Below are positions 23,025 to 36,269 of a DNA stretch of 64,000 bases, in pieces (within the stretch, counting starts at the first letter, position 1; each line of letters begins with the position of its first letter). The notes under the pieces were generated by a model. The model was not told the DNA's origin, ran no database searches, and saw nothing but the letters and a program-made list of their open reading frames with translations. This DNA comes from Stichopus chloronotus. Its lineage: Eukaryota; Echinodermata; Holothuroidea; Aspidochirotida; Stichopodidae. Location of the stretch: NCBI GenBank assembly GCA_021234535.1, contig SFZH01000008.1, positions 7,324,897 through 7,388,896 on the forward strand, in the 5' to 3' direction. The position numbers were made by a program, and so were the translations under genes.

Positions 23025-24632
23025 ATGGCTTTTCCCGTAAGGATATGTGTAGTGTTGTTGTATTTGCGACTGACATTCGCCCAGCAACTGACACTATCCT
23101 TTGATTTACCTCAGAGTTTCAGTCCTAGTCAGTACTTCGCCTACACCGGCACCACGGTCTACCTTACATGTACCTTACCGTCTGCCCGGGCTAATCCACC
23201 GACGATTCTGAAAGGTTTTTCCTTGAATGGCTTGATCATCGTCGAGGATGGGAAACTCAGAGAGGACCTCTCTGTTGGGAAATATGAATTAATACAAACC
23301 GACGACTTATCCTACACTCTTGAAATCTCAGACTTGGCCACGAGTGATAGTGATTTTTACGCATGCGCATCGGAGGAAGAGCTGGTTTGGTTTTACACTG
23401 ATATCCTGGTCGAGGTCGTCAACCTGTTTGTGGAGGACCGACCGATACTACCTGAACCGATGTGCGTGTTGGACGGGGTCACCGCAGGTGTTTACTTCGT
23501 GGGAGAGGACGTCAAAATCCTTTGTTTGGTCCCCGATAAAGGCCCAGTCCCGACAGATGGCGGCGAGAGTGTACAAGAGGAAGCTGTCGATTTCTTTTTC
23601 CAAGTCATTTCAAAGGACAGAGTAGTGGATGAACTCGATTATCAAGATGAAGTCATTCTAGAGTCAGGTGATAACCGCGATGTGCACTTCCACAAACAGA
23701 CGTACGTTATCTCCGGAATCGGTCTGGAAGATGACGAAACTTCATTTTACTGCTCGTATTCTGGATCGGCGTCGACGAACTATTGCGGCCTCATCTCAAG
23801 TTTGGATGTTTACGAGAAACTGGTCGTCAGGCTCACACCGGAAGTGAAGACCGTCCAGAATGGAGATTCGGTCGTGTTTACGTGTAACTCTGTTCCGGAT
23901 ATGTTGACAAACGTCGACTGGACGTTATCCGCCAATGGATATGCCGTGGACTCGGTCAGGACGTGGCAGACGGCAGATGGTGCCATGATCTCCGTCAACA
24001 ACATTCAATTTTCATCCGTCCGTGGAGGTGAAATTCGTATTTCTTGTCACGTGACTGTTGGATCCACAAGCGCTACGCAGGATGCTTTCTGTTTACAAGG
24101 AGATGGAGTTGAAGGCATGTTGTTAACCACGGAGGCAAATGAAAACGAAGGACCATCATCGATGTTGTCAGACAACGCAGGTGTTATGTTGTTGGTAATT
24201 TTGTTAACAGTTGGCGCAGTTTTTCTTTCAACTGCTGTCGTAGCGGTAATCGTGTATGCACGGTACAGGCTGAAATCACAGTCGCCAACTGGCAGTTTGG
24301 GACTCACTGCAAATGAATCTGACGACAACAACTCGACTTCGAAGGGGGGAAAGGAAATCGTCAAATCTGATATGAATATATTGTATACAAGCCCCCGGGA
24401 TGATGTTGAATATACATATATCGAGAACGGACGTTCAATTACAGACAATTCTAGCAAAGCAGCCACAAAAGAGGACAGAGCTCCATATAGTCAAGTTGAT
24501 CTCTCAAATGATGACTTACAGCCTCTATCTGGAGGTGCACACGTTAATGCTAATGATGTACTAGAGCTGGGCTTATCGAACGAAGGATCCGAAGTCATCA
24601 TTAACACCATATATGAACCCTACGATGAATAA
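23025..24632 (+). CDS. Type I membrane receptor with three Ig-like domains and an ITIM-bearing cytoplasmic tail
   Basis: A 535-residue protein in one uninterrupted exon. The N-terminal signal peptide (residues 1-19, VVLLYLRLTFA) is followed by three Ig-like domains: about 30-130 (YLTC, then DSDFYAC), 140-265 (ILC, then SFYC) and 270-365 (FTC, VDW, ISC). A short Ser/Asn stalk leads to a transmembrane helix at about 386-412 ending in ARYR. The ~120-residue tail carries tyrosine motifs: VEYTYI (461-466), a textbook ITIM (V/I/L/S-x-Y-x-x-I/V/L); APYSQV (486-491), ITIM/ITSM-like; and TIYEPY near the C terminus. Such motifs recruit SH2 phosphatases in known inhibitory receptors; that role here is inferred. 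Ligand unknown. It is paralogous to the minus-strand gene at 13776-15101. The lack of introns is unusual for a multi-Ig receptor, whose domains are normally one or two exons each. Confidence 0.9.
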   Translation: MAFPVRICVVLLYLRLTFAQQLTLSFDLPQSFSPSQYFAYTGTTVYLTCTLPSARANPPTILKGFSLNGLIIVEDGKLREDLSVGKYELIQTDDLSYTLEISDLATSDSDFYACASEEELVWFYTDILVEVVNLFVEDRPILPEPMCVLDGVTAGVYFVGEDVKILCLVPDKGPVPTDGGESVQEEAVDFFFQVISKDRVVDELDYQDEVILESGDNRDVHFHKQTYVISGIGLEDDETSFYCSYSGSASTNYCGLISSLDVYEKLVVRLTPEVKTVQNGDSVVFTCNSVPDMLTNVDWTLSANGYAVDSVRTWQTADGAMISVNNIQFSSVRGGEIRISCHVTVGSTSATQDAFCLQGDGVEGMLLTTEANENEGPSSMLSDNAGVMLLVILLTVGAVFLSTAVVAVIVYARYRLKSQSPTGSLGLTANESDDNNSTSKGGKEIVKSDMNILYTSPRDDVEYTYIENGRSITDNSSKAATKEDRAPYSQVDLSNDDLQPLSGGAHVNANDVLELGLSNEGSEVIINTIYEPYDE

Positions 24633-25470
24633 TGTCTCTTCAAATTTTAAAGATTAGATAAATATTAGTGAATGTCGTAAATTTTTAGATTTTTACGTAT
24701 TCGTGGGCACCAGAAGTAAACGCATGCAGTTTAAACAAAAGTAAACGTGAAATGAAGCTCCAAAAATTTAATCCAGTCACGAAAGCATATTGAAGAATTT
24801 GTTAAGTTACTCCTGCAGTTTTCACATGTTTTCCTAATTCGTTTGCTGGGTTCTTTAAATTATCTCTTACGTAGTTTTAAGGTTGTGTCTAGATGATGGC
24901 ATTTCAAGGAGTATGTGAAAAGCTACTGAAGAAAGCTTACCACAAGGTGCGTACATGCTCTACGTAGCTATGGTCAATAGGTATGTGTAGCTGAAAAAGA
25001 TAATTTACCGTCAAACCGTGTGTGCATCTATAGTTCCAGAGAACAGTACTGTATACGCCAAGGTGTATTTTATAGCGTTCGAAGATTGTTGCCGACACGG
25101 TGTGTGCATCTATAACTGTAGAAGATACAAAATTTGGCACACTGTTTGTGTGTAGGTTACTTGACATCGACTGCCGAAGTACACGGTAGGTTTCCTATGG
25201 CTGGAGAAGATTGTTTATGACACGTTGACACGTTTCATCCCAGCAATTATTGGTGTTTGTTGCCTGCCCCATTTTCATGTCTTTTTTGTGTGGTTTAACG
25301 TCTCTACGCCATATTTCTGTGCAACTATCTCCAAAGACTGGAATGATAAACAAAAAGTGTTTTGTATTTCTTTAAAGAGGTTTTGTGAATAAACGATAAC
25401 ATAAGACAGACACGAATCTTTATGTGAGATAATCATTAATTTTGATTACAAATCAACATGTCCAACAAAT
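24633..25470 (+). other. Probable 3' UTR of the Ig receptor and flank
   Basis: Non-coding. A consensus polyadenylation signal lies at 25388, giving a 3' UTR of about 0.77 kb if used. Confidence 0.5.
25388..25393 (+). terminator. Candidate polyadenylation signal of the Ig receptor
   Basis: AATAAA, 756 bases after the receptor stop codon. Confidence 0.45.
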
Positions 25471-25472
25471 CA

Positions 25473-27120
<1,648 letters not shown>

Positions 27121-27123
27121 ATA

Positions 27124-27735
27124 TCGTGGCCCTGAAGGGACATTTCGATATTTCGATATTTCGACTTTTTCGTTTCCATATTTCCATATTTCGACCTCTT
27201 CGTTTCGATATTTCGACTTTTTCGTTTCAAGGAGTTGAAAGACCCGTGCTATAGGCCTGCGCAGCTTAGTTAACTGCATATCATATTGCGGTCTTTGCCC
27301 ATGCCTACTGTATTACTGTGTTCTGCGTACATTGGGTCAAACCAAAGAATTCGATCTAGTTCTTTGGGTCAAACCAACTCATGCAGTACATTAGGCCAAC
27401 TGCTTCTCACTTGGCAACATGGCAGAGGATAACGCCACAGAAGGCCAAACAGAAAACAACCATCGTAAAGTAAGAATGAATGCATTAAACGCCAATTAAA
27501 TGTCGGGCAAACCCAGGCCAGGGGCCCCATACTCCCCATAGCCTAGCTTTGGCTAATGGATGCCACTGTAAACAGCAACAGCTGTACAATATAAGCCTAC
27601 CAAGCCATATGTATGCCTTGTCCATCGAAACGAAAAAGGTCGAAATATGGAAATATCGAAATGTCGAAACATCGAAATATCGAAACGAAAAAAGTCGAAA
27701 TATGGAAATATCGAAATGTCCCTTCAGGGCCACGA
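27124..27735. mobile_element. Foldback (long inverted repeat) element
   Basis: Two arms of about 105-110 bases, 27124-27228 and 27625-27735, are inverted copies. Each outer end reads TCGTGGCCCTGAAGGGACAT, and the inner part is a run of TTTCGATATTTCGA, TTTCCATATTTCGA and CTTTTTCGTTTCGA modules. The ~400-base centre is unrelated single-copy-looking sequence. No transposase. Confidence 0.8.
27419..27469 (+). CDS. Candidate orphan first coding exon
   Basis: An ATG in good context (CAACATGG) opens 17 codons (MAEDNATEGQTENNHRK) that end at a strong donor, AAA|GTAAGA. It lies between the arms of the foldback element. No downstream exon in phase 0 was found. Weak evidence only. Confidence 0.2.
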
Positions 27736-27739
27736 CTAC

Positions 27740-28560
27740 GAACAGTATGTCGGTCAAGTCTAATCAATTCAAGAAACAAAGGGAAGTGCGATATGGTTGA
27801 GGAATGCGAAGTGTGTGGAGATACTGAAGGGGAAGCTGACTGTGAGAAGAGACACCGTAGTGCATGGGCGAAATAAAATGTGGAGAACGGGGTGGGGGCA
27901 AAGGGAAGGACTCGAGATATAGTGAAGAAACCGTCATTAGTCTGAGAGTAAGATATAAGCAACGCAAAAAATAAATAAATAACTAAATAAATAAAGATAA
28001 AAAGTCAAGACTGTATTTAGGAAACATATGAAGGAGTACCATAATGGAAAACTAACCACTTTAGATGAGCGAATAGTAGGAAATTGCGTGTGTGATGCTA
28101 GCTTATATATCAAGTTAGTGAAGCAGGCTATATAAAAGAAACCAGCTCTGATTTGAAGGCCAAAGAAGAATACAGAGCCAATAACCCCAAGAATAAGGCT
28201 CAGCGATATACAATGACCCTTACACTTTGGTAGCCTTTTTTTTTTGGGGGGGGGCTTGGGGTGGTGAACTGTTTGCTTCTCAACTGGACTTTCTTCACTA
28301 GCTAGCTAGTTTCTTTAATATGCCATGCATGCATGCATGCATAGCATGTGTACTCAGAGCTGTACAGCACTACAATTGTCAGTGTTTCCAGAGGACACAC
28401 AGAGTGTAAGCCTTTCAGCTGATGAGGAGCCTGGATTCAAAAAGCTTTCTTTTCCCGAAGTTAGTTCGGTTCCGATTTATCGTTAGAATTGGTCGTGGAT
28501 CCATCAAAAGAGAGGAGAGAACATCATTAATATAATTAGCAATATATATGAAGACGCTAG
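27740..28560. other. Intergenic, no gene recognised
   Basis: Contains (AAAT)n near 27969-27993, a T/G homopolymer pair near 28237-28253 and a (GCAT)n palindrome at 28322-28343. Confidence 0.55.
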
Positions 28561-28569
28561 TTGTTAGGT

Positions 28570-29700
28570 CACATTTCATTTCATTTTTGTTTCTTCACAA
28601 TGCATTCAGTATCGATTTTACAGTACAGTCATAAAAAAGTAATTCTATATACTAAAGACAACACTGTGAAAGGGAGTGCTTTACGAAACTTAACGAGTAG
28701 TCACACTCCCTGAGTAAAAGGAAAACAAAAGGAACGATTAAAAAAATAGGTAGGTAAATTTATGATTTCGGGAGGCATCATTATTCCTGGCAGCTACTCC
28801 TTGCGCGGTACACTAAATTGTTCTTAGCAAAGGATGTATTGCAGCGTGGGATATGGATACCATTTGTTTATCAAGTACTATGAGCGTGTATATCTAAATT
28901 GTGACTGAAAAACATTGTCAAGACAAAACCGGAAGAATTTGGTGAACGGAAATGTAAGGAAATAAGGCAGTTCTAACAAATACTAAGAGAAGCTTACTCG
29001 TGAAGTCATTATAATCAGCAGACGAAATATGACGAATGACTTGTTTTTGAAAGAACCTGTTAACTTATTCAATTGTTTTACTTGTACCAGACCATATCGT
29101 CAATCAATAGGGCAAGATGGCGGTAGATTAAACTGAAATATAATGTACGAAGTGTAATCCTACAAAGAGTATGTTTTAATTTGCTTAAAGTTTTCCAATA
29201 CGTTTGGCAACTGTAGAGGTTATAAAGTGAATGTGGTTTCTCCAAGTTAAATTGGAGTTAATGTAGACACCTATAAACTTAACACTGGTCTACTTTCGGT
29301 ATGTCACGTTCATTGAAATATGACAAGTATCTTTTTTTTTACATTTCGTCTGTTATTAAATACGATTTAATTGGTCTTTTCTATATTAAATGACAATTTG
29401 TTGGAAGGAAAACCAGTGATGTGATTTATCAAGTTCAGTTAGAGATAAAGAATAATACTTAACTCATATAATTGCCGGTAAGAATATATTTATATCATCA
29501 GCAAACAGAATACAGACTGAACAACTTTTTGTCACGTCACAAATAACATTTACATATGGAATGAAAAGAAAATGACCTAGAATAGCACCTTGGGGTACGC
29601 CACATTGAGTTTGGGTGAGGGACAAACGATACGTAGCAAAACAGTGATATCCAAATAGAATTTTCTTGTGGAATATGACAGGTTTTCATGTTGACGCATT
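28570..29700 (-). pseudogene. Non-LTR retrotransposon (LINE) reverse transcriptase remnant
   Basis: On the minus strand a broken reverse transcriptase is readable in pieces. Near 29640-29590 lie LSLTQTQCGVPQGAILG, the palm motif before the catalytic box; near 29520 the catalytic box itself, SVCILFADDINIF; then NKLSFNIEKTN; then KFIGVYINSNLTWRNHI; then YFSLIYRHLALL. The order matches the Jockey/CR1-like non-LTR clades. Stops and frameshifts separate the pieces, so it is dead. Only the C-terminal half and the 3' end are present. Confidence 0.85.
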
Positions 29701-29709
29701 ATTTAATAC

Positions 29710-30885
29710 TGCCATGGAGCTAACACAGCTCCCTATCTCAACATACGGGAGAGTGTTGACACATTAAAACGTAGACGTAATGACATGAACTAGCACACTT
29801 TAGCCATTGATTTGATATCCCAGGACCAACGCCAAAATGTGGACCAATAGGAATGTTCAAAATTATGGTATTCTCTGCCAAGTCTGTCAAATGCATTGCA
29901 AGTTTGCTCATATGTATGGAATTCCTCAGGCACTCACACATCCCGAGCGCTGCCTGTTTCCCTTTAACAGGTAGCTGGAATTTTCTGGTCGGATACCTGA
30001 GCATAGACCACAACGCCTTTGATGTTGTGAAATATCTTATGTCGAATTTTTCAGAAGAAGAGATACTGCAGGGTTGTCCTTTGTGTTTTTATACGCAGCG
30101 TCACAAACTCCTTTGACTCTCTGGCTTTTCATACATCTCTTTTGTAGAGATCCACAACTCTTGGAACAAATAGTCCCTACTGACACACAACGCAGTCTGG
30201 TTACTACATGGGTTCACAAAACTGTCTGCACGAATAGTTTGTACGAAGAATAGTTTGATCAAAAACATTTCAACAAGATATACAGTACGTTGTGCATGCT
30301 CGTCCATATATATGGTATATGGAAGGATGAAAACAATATAAATTAAAAAAAGTCAGTGTACTTCTTACATTACGTTCATGTATGTAATAACATCATGTAA
30401 ATCTATAGCTAATCTAAGCCTGTGAAGCGTGTCATGTAGAATTTTATTCATGAAATAACGGGGCGCCATAAGTTACATATGGAAGCAAGAATGTATGAAG
30501 CAAGAAATATGAAACTCTCCATTTTGCACTATTAGTTTCTTTATATGTGGAGATGATGTCTCAAAATATAGACAACTCCAAATATTCGTCAACTAAAGAC
30601 ATATGCCAACCATATTCCGGCAGTCTATGCTATTTCATATGTACGTTATTGTTATCCGTAAATTCATAATCAATTAGAATAGGTAGGTGAAGCAACATGG
30701 ATCAGAGTAACTAAATATGCACCACTGTGATTATCTCAATGATCTGTTGTAATTGCGTCAATTTTTCTCATTTACTTACAGATCATACAACATCCATAGT
30801 ACACTATTCGCAATACGTCTCCATCGGCGTCAAACTGTAATTTGAAAACTTTCTTATTTGTCGATTTTGATCAATCGTCCTTGCA
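29710..30885. other. Intergenic, upstream of the acetyltransferase
   Basis: No supported gene. An acceptor-like TCATTTACTTACAG at about 30781 could end a 5'-UTR intron of the next gene. Confidence 0.45.
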
Positions 30886-31560
30886 ATGGAGAAAGCCAAT
30901 GAAAGGTTACTTAAACGTGGAATCGAGATCCAGGAGTTCACTCCAGAATTGGAGGAAACGGCTCTCCAATTGAACAGAGAAGAAAGATACAGAACGAGAC
31001 AGACGTTGATCGTTGGATTTCAAGCTCCATTCCTTCACATTTTGGCGGGAATTTGGATCATCATATTCTGGAAGGCGTTTACGTTTGATCTACTGATAGC
31101 ATTTACTTTCGGTTATGTTTGGGCTAGCGTGTCTTTTATTCTAATCACTCACGTCTTGCTCACCACAAAACTGACTGTCTTCGATCAGGTCGCAGAGGTT
31201 CATGCCACAGAAAAAGGTATGATGTGGGTGGCACTGGATGTTACACGGGAAACCCCACGTGTCGTGGGCACGGTTGGTGTAAAACCATTGACACCAACGG
31301 TTACACAACTTGTTAGGCTTATGGTGAGGTCTAGCTATCAAGGCACCGGTATTGGTAGGGTTTTACTTGACACTGCCCTTCGGTTTGCCACAGATGAAGG
31401 TTACGAGGCTGTTGAAGTGGAAACGTGGGATGGAGCAGCGAAATTTAATCTCTTCCCAATGTACTCCAGACGAGGATTTCACAGGCACCATACATCTTGG
31501 TCCCCTTCTGTTTGGTTGCCTATGTACACGTCTGAATTTTTGATGAAAGACTTGAAATGA
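30886..31560 (+). CDS. NAT8-like: NAT8-like N-acetyltransferase (GNAT family), membrane-anchored
   Basis: A 224-residue single-exon protein. N-acetyltransferase 8 family enzymes transfer acetyl from acetyl-CoA to amino groups, for example cysteine S-conjugates or lysines, on ER/Golgi membranes; the substrate here is unknown. A hydrophobic hairpin (about residues 45-92, with HILAGIWIIIFW and WASVSFILITHVLL) is followed by the GNAT fold. Motif A, QGTGIGRVLL (about 154-163), matches the acetyl-CoA-binding Q/R-x-x-G-x-G/A loop. It is preceded by TQLVRLMVRSSY and followed by AVEVETWDGAAKFNLFPMYSRRGF, both typical of NAT8. The length fits the family (about 220-230). The coding exon is intact. The ATG at 30886 is the first in frame. 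A candidate AATAAA lies at 32222. Confidence 0.92.
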   Translation: MEKANERLLKRGIEIQEFTPELEETALQLNREERYRTRQTLIVGFQAPFLHILAGIWIIIFWKAFTFDLLIAFTFGYVWASVSFILITHVLLTTKLTVFDQVAEVHATEKGMMWVALDVTRETPRVVGTVGVKPLTPTVTQLVRLMVRSSYQGTGIGRVLLDTALRFATDEGYEAVEVETWDGAAKFNLFPMYSRRGFHRHHTSWSPSVWLPMYTSEFLMKDLK

Positions 31561-34500
31561 AGCTCCACTTTTTTAGATGATGCCACGGTATTTGTGAATT
31601 GGGATGGATCCACGTAGATAATGGATGTGGTTGACGTACAAATTTTTATCTTTTCATAAAGTTAAATCATCCGAAGTGCCACCATAAAAAGTCGATAACA
31701 TGCCTTCTGGTGTACGTCGAGTCAGAAAGTTTTAATTTTCAAGGTTTTTTTTTTTCTCTTTGTTGGTCTTACATGTTCTGGAACAGGAAATTATTCATCA
31801 ATTTAAATCGAGTGGCTCTGATACCTCTACCGTTGTCAATGGTTAATGTTGAACACTACAACCTACAAAGGAGTTAAGTTCATTACCATCAGCATGTTAA
31901 GTGTCCAAGTCGTTGTCAGGCTATATCCTTGATATACTTAAGTTAGTATTCAAAGAGAGATACATCTCGTCATAATTGGCTAGTCAGTATCAATCTGACC
32001 GTAATCTGGTTCGTGTGATACCAAATATATACCCATTGCACAGATGGTCAACCCGCCAGGATTCGCTATTCAGCAGTTAGATGATCGATGATGGAACATC
32101 TAAGAGGTTCTTTTGGCTGACAGTCTGTGGGATGAACTCTGTCAGTGATTATATTAAGTTAACGTCTGTATTGGAATGACCACAACATCTAAGCATGTGA
32201 GTGAAAGCTATCACGGGGAAAAATAAACCATGGATCAATGAAAAATACGGGCAAACCGTTGGACGCATTTTTATTTCTGGTAATATCTTCACAAAAGTTT
32301 GGAAAGGCTTTCGCTTGTTGCGTGGGTATTCTGATTCTGCAGTACCATTGTTTCTGCACTCGGGCTCGGATTAGACTAGGGGAGGGGGGGGGGGTGTACC
32401 GGACTCGACATTTTCCCGGAATTGTGGCGACTGGAATCGGAAATATTTAGGACTCTGACTTGCTGGGCTTGGGTTACATCCCCTCTATACGTGTATGTAG
32501 TCTCGAAAATCTATCGAAACAATGTTGCACGCCAATCGGAGGTCTACACTATGAGTATATTAACCAAAACAAAAATATTGCAAATTTGCGTCATTACTTC
32601 ATTCACGTCATTCACTGTACAGTAAATTGTACTACTCCATCCGTTTCTGTTACTAAGGCGTTTTAAATTACAGTCATAATTTGACTTTTTTTTTTTCGAC
32701 ATTAATGGCGTAGGTGGCTTATGCATGCGTGTAGTCACAATATTACACGTATATATTTTGTTTTAAGTATGTACCGGTATGTCCTAGATGACTACCCTAG
32801 ATGTAACATCATTTTGGGCTTACCTTTGTAACATACCGCATCAATTAAAATTCATGGAAAAATTAACATGCTTCACTCATAAGTGTCAACCATTGTCAGC
32901 TGTGAGGTCACACCGAATCGGCAAAAAATGTATGTGCAGATGCCCTTTCTTTTTTTTTTATAAAGTTTCCAAGGCTTCTTGGTTGGTGACGGAAAAAGTG
33001 TGTAAAGAAGTTTACTACGCAAGTACATAGTCTGTATAACAATACTGATACCTACGTGCAAACGATAAAAAATTAAAGTTGGATTAAATGCATTAGGGCT
33101 AGGGTTGACAAACTAATAACCTATTTTAGGTACAGATGTAAGTAAGTAATTAAGGTACAGATGGTGAGCTTTTCACCCTGTAGACTATTGGTCTACACCT
33201 AGTCATACTTTAATTCTCACACTGGTTCATTGAAAATGCTTTGATGCTAAGAATCTACAATTCAATTTTAAAAGCATTTCTGTTGTGGCATCAGCCATGA
33301 CGTTTTGATCAGTTAGTGATAAACGGCCGACAATTAACAATCACATCTCGGAGAAATAAGAGGATCGGCAACATGGTGTTACTTTCTTAAAACTGGCAAT
33401 CATCCTCTTTCCATATCATTTCAACCAAAGTAATTCACAGTACAATGCTATACCCTGCCGCATGTTGAACTCATTTCCAACTGGTTAATAGATGTCCGTT
33501 TGACCGAAAATGCCTAATGTGCAGAATATGGTTGCAAAATCAGTTCATAGAGAGACAGGAATGACATTTCACGTAAGTATCGTTAGATAAATAACCTTAG
33601 TAGTCACGGTATAGTAAACGAATTGAGTTAGACTAGGCCTGGCTTAACTGTACGGGCTAAGGTTAAAGGCGAAAGGTTGCTAAACTAGGTAATATAGGTC
33701 TGAGCTATGTTGTAGCTTAATTTATGCGTTAAATAAAGAGGACAGGCCCATCTGAATCCATTGATGTAATATGAAACTATAGCAAGGGTACCACTGTATA
33801 GAATAGGTCTTACATTAGGCCTGTCTAACGGTACTTAGGACCAACTGTTAACCTAGAGGCTAGGTATAGTAAGTTAGCTTATGTTGTAAAGTCAATCCAG
33901 TTTCGCTTAGCCTTGGCCTTTATATAGGCCGAATCTTGTTACCTATTGAATGTCTTCACTAAATGTTAATAAAGCAGCACTCTTGTAGTGGTGAAATCGA
34001 ATTGTTCACCTTTTAATGAATCATTTCGTAAAACACATGTAACGTAAGATTGAGAATCTGTGCACAGGAAGATTTTTCTACTGGTTGCAGTAATGGACCC
34101 TAGTGTGAAAGTGAAGACAGATCATAGTGATGTAGTGAATGTGACACACATTTCAACATCGATGATGTTCGAACAATCCATGTGTACCGTGAGTTGTAAC
34201 ACGGCGGGGAGGGGGGGGGGGGGCAGGCGCGCTAGTCGAGCACGGTCAATAGCCTACTGACCGGGGCGTTGAAAACGGCAGAAATTAAAGGTGATTGGTC
34301 GTGCTCTAAATATTTCAGGCGACGTCTCTTTTTTGCAAGTCTGTGCTCACATCACAAGTTAATGGTTACTTTTTTTTCTCAATGAAGTAAGCAATGAAAC
34401 ATAGGTAGATCGGTGAGAGTACGTACCACTTACGTACCACTACGTATCACCGTGAGATGTTCACTGTAAATGAAACAGAAACGAGACGAAGCTGAGATAA

Positions 34501-35391
34501 AAAACGAAAATGTTAAAAGGTGCGTAAAGGTGTCTTCCCACTTTACGTAGTAATCGAAGTGCACAAGTGCTGTGAAAAATCAGGACAAGCAGAATTAGAA
34601 GAAATTATGACGGTGATGTGGCTCAAATTAACTCTGTGGTTGAGCCATTTCTAAACGACGAGATGCTTAAAGCTAACTGTCATCCCATGATAAAAAACAG
34701 TGCAGTTTGAAGAATATAAAGAGAGCAAAACAAATGTAAATTTCTGAATTAAAATTTGTTATATTTTGGCAAATAATAGGCGTGCAAATGACTTAGAACT
34801 TTTGCATGGAAACAAACAGGCAACTCATTATGGAGGCTTCAGTTGAAATAGGGGTTTCTCGTTATTTCATTACGTCTGTGAAAGTAAGACACGAGCAGCA
34901 GAGGATGTCAAGCTTGAAAAATCAAACAAATTATCAGATTTTTTTTCCAGGACGGTCTTATAAACCACAGAAAAATCAAACTAGAACCAGCAGAAAAATC
35001 AAGGACCCAAATTCGGGTTTAAGCCATCAGATGCTACTCTAGGCAAGTATGCATTCCTCAGTATTCAATTCCACGAGATCTATCGTCGCCAATAGCATGT
35101 GCATTGTGAAAATGATTTCGAAAATAACAAAGGTGGATAATAGGACAGAAAACTTAACCTTGAAAGGTAATTCCTCCCCCCCCCCCCTTGTTGTATTCTT
35201 GAAGACTATGGAATTTTTTCCCCTTTAAATCAAAGATTCTGGAGAGGGGTAGAGAGGACACCTTGCTCGGGTTTCTATGGGAAGTTGAGGAAGTGAAATC
35301 ATATTTTAGGCCTATAAACTATGCAAATTTAGTTATTGGAGAAGAAAGAAAAGCACATTAATCAAAACTTTGCCTCGAACAATTCACATTA
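31561..35391. other. Intergenic, no gene recognised
   Basis: Holds poly(G) stretches near 32382-32393 and 34207-34223, a C run near 35176, and a small direct repeat of ACGTACCACT near 34420-34445. No splice-bounded exon or motif found. Confidence 0.5.
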
Positions 35392-36263
35392 CAGTCTATC
35401 CGTAACCATCTGAAAACTGAAAGAGCTTCCTTCTCTTACACATTAAGTTAAATTTTTCGTGACGTCATTTGCTTTTGAATGCTAATGAACTAAAGAAAGA
35501 TGCTTTGTTTTAAGCATAATATCCCAAAATTTGAAAACTATTAAAAGAGTACAATCATGAAAACTATTTTCCAAAACACAGAAAATACTACTGATAACCA
35601 CTTCGGCGAGCAAAGATGTTTAAACGTACGAATTTGACCCTTCTTATGAAAGGTCTTTAAGTGTGTTTCCACCGTCTTGTAAAATATCTATTATTAAATC
35701 GAGACGTTATTTAACCACTCAGTGTTTATCAAAACAGAAGGAAAACGTAATCTCCCATCCACTGACATCAGTTTTCTATATGAGGCAGGTACGCGGCAAA
35801 CATAATACGTGTCAGCAACCTTGTGGCGTAATTCATTCCAGTTGTCCAAACCCTATGCTCAACCACGCTTTCCCACTCTCCAAACAGTGATTGGACCAAT
35901 TAAACTTCGTAATTGGGGTGTCATCTGCAAATATCGATTGAAAAATAACGAAATTGAGTCATCAAAAGAGTCAGTCAGGTACTCACAACGTTTGACTACA
36001 CTGTTTGAGACGTAAAAAATAACAGCATTTCTTCGATCCTACATAATACCTAACAAATTTCCAAGCTGATGGAAGATCAAAGTGTCCAGCTACCTTAATT
36101 TTATTGAAAAGAGAACGCCTTAGTTTGCATCATTCAGTAAACAGTTGGACATTACTTGTCAGTCCAGTTGCACGACATTCCCTTAGTTGAGACTTCCCAG
36201 TGGTCGAGAACATAAGAGAACGGGTCACGTGACCTATTTAAGTAGGTGGTTGAGGATAGACTG
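35392..36263 (-). mobile_element. Non-autonomous TIR element, copy 2
   Basis: Inverted partner of 18057-19037. Ends are CAGTCTATCC...GGATAGACTG with diverged inner TIR bases, flanked on both sides by ATTA, a likely target-site duplication. The GGTCACGTGACC palindrome is kept near the right end. No coding capacity. Confidence 0.82.
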
Positions 36264-36269
36264 ATTATC

